In this document: positions 4,957 to 5,437 of the stretch, piece by piece
Layout of the letters: each line of letters opens with the position of its first letter
How positions within the stretch are numbered: position 1 is the stretch's first letter
Origin: Planctomycetaceae bacterium
GTDB lineage: Bacteria > Planctomycetota > Planctomycetia > Pirellulales > Thermoguttaceae
Assembly (NCBI GenBank): GCA_015062085.1
Contig: SUVI01000200.1
Location: 1-5,437, forward strand
Direction of reading: 5' to 3'
Length of the DNA stretch: 5,437 bases
Notes under the pieces: model-generated
Database searches by the model: none
What the model was told of the DNA's origin: nothing
The model's input: only the letters and a program-made list of their open reading frames with translations
Position numbers and translations under genes: made by a program

Positions 4957-5437
4957 ATGAAAAAAGTAAATGTTGCGCTTTCCGTTTTTTGTGCATCTGC
5001 GCTTACTGTTGCTGCTCAGGCACAGGAACTGCCGCTTGAACTGGATCTTCCGGAACTTCCGGAGGCTGCTGTGGTCGATGAAGTCAAGGACGCTGTCGTT
5101 GATGAAGTGAAAGAAGCTGCTGAAGAAGTAAAAGAAGCAGTTAAAGAAGAAGCGGATGAAGCGATCGAAGAACTTGTCATTGAAGAAGACGCTGCTGAAG
5201 AAATTGTAGTCGAAGAAGCAGTTGCTGAAGAAGCGGTTGCTGAAGAAGCAGTTGCTGAAGAAGCGGTTGCTGAAGAAGCAGTTGCTGAAGAAGCAGTTGC
5301 TGAAGAAGCGGTTGCTGAAGAAGCGGTTGCTGAAGAAGCGGTTGCTGAAGAAGCGGTTGCTGAAGAAGCGGTTGCTGAAGAAGCGGTTGCTGAAGAAGCG
5401 GTTGCTGAAGAAGCGGTTGCTGAAGAAGCGGTTGCTG
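4957..5437 (+). CDS. Secreted acidic Glu/Ala/Val repeat protein, 3'-truncated
   Basis: I do not recognise a family. The frame is open for 160 codons to the window edge. Residues 1-22 are a textbook signal peptide: MKK, a hydrophobic core, then cleavage after AQA, so the protein is exported. Residues 24-36 are an acidic Pro/Leu linker (ELPLELDLPELPE). Residues 39-73 form amphipathic helical repeats, with VVDEVKDA and VVDEVKEA side by side followed by AEEVKEAV and related variants. From residue 86 the chain is 15 perfect EEAVA pentapeptides with no Lys or Arg. The mature part is strongly acidic and likely helical, with no Cys, catalytic motif or membrane segment seen. It could be a periplasmic or surface structural or ion-binding protein, or an intrinsically disordered spacer; no function can be assigned. 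A strong promoter and good ribosome site suggest abundant synthesis. Its C-terminus, which might carry an anchor, lies outside the window. Confidence 0.82.
   Translation, partial: MKKVNVALSVFCASALTVAAQAQELPLELDLPELPEAAVVDEVKDAVVDEVKEAAEEVKEAVKEEADEAIEELVIEEDAAEEIVVEEAVAEEAVAEEAVAEEAVAEEAVAEEAVAEEAVAEEAVAEEAVAEEAVAEEAVAEEAVAEEAVAEEAVAEEAVA
5071..5118 (+). repeat. Pair of 24-bp repeats encoding VVDEV-K-[DE]-A
   Basis: Units 5071-5094 and 5095-5118 encode VVDEVKDA and VVDEVKEA and differ at 6 of 24 bases, mostly at third positions. Further degenerate copies (AEEVKEAV, KEEADEAI) follow. This is an older, diverged repeat layer of the acidic protein, distinct from the 15-bp array downstream. Confidence 0.65.
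5212..5436 (+). repeat. 15-bp tandem repeat, at least 15 units, coding for EEAVA
   Basis: Fifteen head-to-tail units of GAAGAAGC(A/G)GTTGCT run to the window edge without indels. The only variable base is the third position of the Ala codon. Units 1-6 read A, G, A, G, A, A; units 7-15 all read G. The unit length keeps the frame, so copy number can change without breaking the protein. The array continues beyond the window. Confidence 0.97.

Noticed and set aside
4785..5039. 84-codon plus-strand frame running from the leader into the acidic repeat gene
   Set aside because: It overlaps the signal-peptide coding region in another frame and lacks a good ribosome site. The 4957 frame has a ribosome site, signal peptide and in-frame repeats.
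5212..5437. Tandem array considered as a CRISPR array
   Set aside because: There are no spacers: units are contiguous, in frame, and differ only at a synonymous base of a coding sequence.

Overview
The window looks like Gram-negative bacterial DNA, most likely from a planctomycete or another member of the PVC group. This is inferred from gene content: a secreted ceramidase-like hydrolase, a multidomain AMMECR1/Memo protein and a low-complexity secreted acidic repeat protein. No rRNA or other lineage marker is present, so the placement is tentative. Coding regions are of medium GC; the 619-bp intergenic region near the right end is clearly AT-rich.

Layout, left to right. (1) Positions 1-545, + strand: the C-terminal 180 residues of a calcineurin-like metallophosphoesterase, cut by the window edge. 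(2) Positions 730-2187, + strand: a 485-residue exported protein of the neutral/alkaline ceramidase superfamily with all expected zinc ligands visible. (3) Positions 2258-2297: a hairpin with an A-run on one side and a T-run on the other, a bidirectional terminator between two convergent genes. (4) Positions 2334-4337, - strand: a 667-residue fusion of an N-terminal AMMECR1 domain, a middle region that aligns by eye as a second, eroded AMMECR1-like domain, and a C-terminal Memo-like domain that has lost most of the expected metal ligands. (5) Positions 4338-4956: a divergent intergenic region with a good sigma70-type promoter on each strand, a 12-bp palindrome, an AT-rich element present in inverted copies near each end, and a leader of about 185 nt. 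(6) Positions 4957-5437, + strand: the start of an exported acidic protein made of helical repeats followed by at least 15 copies of the pentapeptide EEAVA; it runs off the window inside the repeat.

The genes do not form one obvious pathway. The phosphoesterase and the ceramidase-like hydrolase point the same way and may be co-transcribed. The AMMECR1/Memo gene is a single-gene unit with its own promoter and a shared terminator. The acidic repeat gene has its own promoter. The most unusual items are the triple-domain AMMECR1/AMMECR1-like/Memo architecture with its degenerate metal site, and the actively expanding EEAVA repeat. No radical SAM partner, CRISPR array, insertion sequence, tRNA or rRNA was seen.
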